This document shows, piece after piece, positions 5,568 to 5,622 of a DNA stretch of 5,622 bases (position 1 is its first letter; the number at the start of each line of letters is the position of its first letter). Made by a program: the position numbers and the translations under genes. The notes below the pieces were generated by a model. It was not told the origin of the DNA and did no database searches. It saw only the letters and a program-made list of their open reading frames with translations. Source of the DNA: Bacteroidota bacterium (lineage in GTDB: Bacteria; Bacteroidota; Bacteroidia; Chitinophagales; Chitinophagaceae); NCBI GenBank assembly GCA_023433345.1, contig JAEZDA010000121.1, positions 1-5,622 of the forward strand, written 5' to 3'.

Positions 5568-5622
5568 AACTTAACACTGTGGGGAAAGGGGTTCGTGCAC
5601 CCCGGGGGAAGATGCCGTTAGT
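5568..5622 (+). repeat. Direct repeat, copy 2 (55 bp, may continue past the window)
   Basis: Partner of the copy at 5453-5507, offset by 115 bases; the 60 bases between them show no clear similarity to either. In this copy the core can form GGGGT/ACCCC pairing around TCGTGC (5588-5603), and the following CCCCGGGG adds a second GC-rich palindrome. The match runs to the last base of the window, so the true length and number of copies are not visible. Confidence 0.8.

Larger units (their letters stand above)
5204..5622. other. Intergenic region without a convincing gene, rich in repeats
   Basis: Apart from the promoter-like pair beside the secreted-protein gene, this stretch contains only repeats. 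AACTTAAC occurs three times (5279-5286, 5453-5460, 5568-5575). Short open frames of about 28-33 codons exist on both strands (for example 5419-5511 on + and 5361-5462 on -), but they lie across the repeat arms, are interrupted by stops in neighbouring frames and have no recognisable product, so I do not call them genes. Confidence 0.6.

Noticed and set aside
5319..5622. Retron non-coding RNA (msr-msd) or CRISPR-like array
   Set aside because: No reverse transcriptase or Cas gene is in the window. The direct repeats are only two, diverged, and 115 bases apart. The inverted repeats lack an identifiable msr/msd layout. The window ends before downstream context can be seen.

Overview
The window looks like a chromosomal segment from a member of the Bacteroidota, perhaps close to Chitinophagaceae or Sphingobacteriia. 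Three things point there. SecD and SecF are fused into one protein with Bacteroidota-like motifs. There are no clear Shine-Dalgarno sequences before the genes. Promoter-like boxes resemble the Bacteroidota TAnnTTTG element. The family assignment is my inference; the phylum assignment is fairly safe.

Layout. Positions 8-1993 (+) hold the C-terminal two thirds of SecDF, the proton-driven accessory of the Sec translocon. Its N-terminal part is missing and all three forward frames are stopped within the first 11 bases. A very strong UUCG-loop terminator (2015-2042) closes that unit. A separate two-gene unit follows on the + strand: a small membrane-anchored protein of a conserved uncharacterised Bacteroidota family (2105-2632), then, 6 bases later, the catalytic subunit of a short-type, B12-dependent methylmalonyl-CoA mutase (2639-4201). 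The mutase has the substrate-specificity residues expected for methylmalonyl-CoA but no B12-binding domain, and no partner subunit is encoded here.

From 4201 to 4597 the sequence looks decayed. A 75-codon open frame overlapping the mutase stop resembles the C-terminal half of a phage-type GIY-YIG nuclease domain. Short protein-like stretches also lie on the opposite strand. A convergent gene (4598-5203, -) encodes a 201-residue predicted secreted protein of unknown function, with a plausible Bacteroidota promoter.

The last 420 bases (5204-5622) have no convincing gene but are full of repeat structure. There is a perfect 22-bp inverted repeat around a 74-base spacer. A second long inverted pairing interleaves with it in the order A-B-A'-B'. 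A 55-bp direct repeat (43/55 identical) is present twice, 115 bases apart. I read this as a dispersed-repeat or small non-autonomous mobile-element region, or possibly a structured RNA. It is the least explained part of the window.

The genes do not form one pathway. SecDF belongs to protein export and the mutase to propionate/branched-chain/odd-chain carbon metabolism; the secreted protein would be a client of Sec export. I found no defence or other multi-gene system that I can support.
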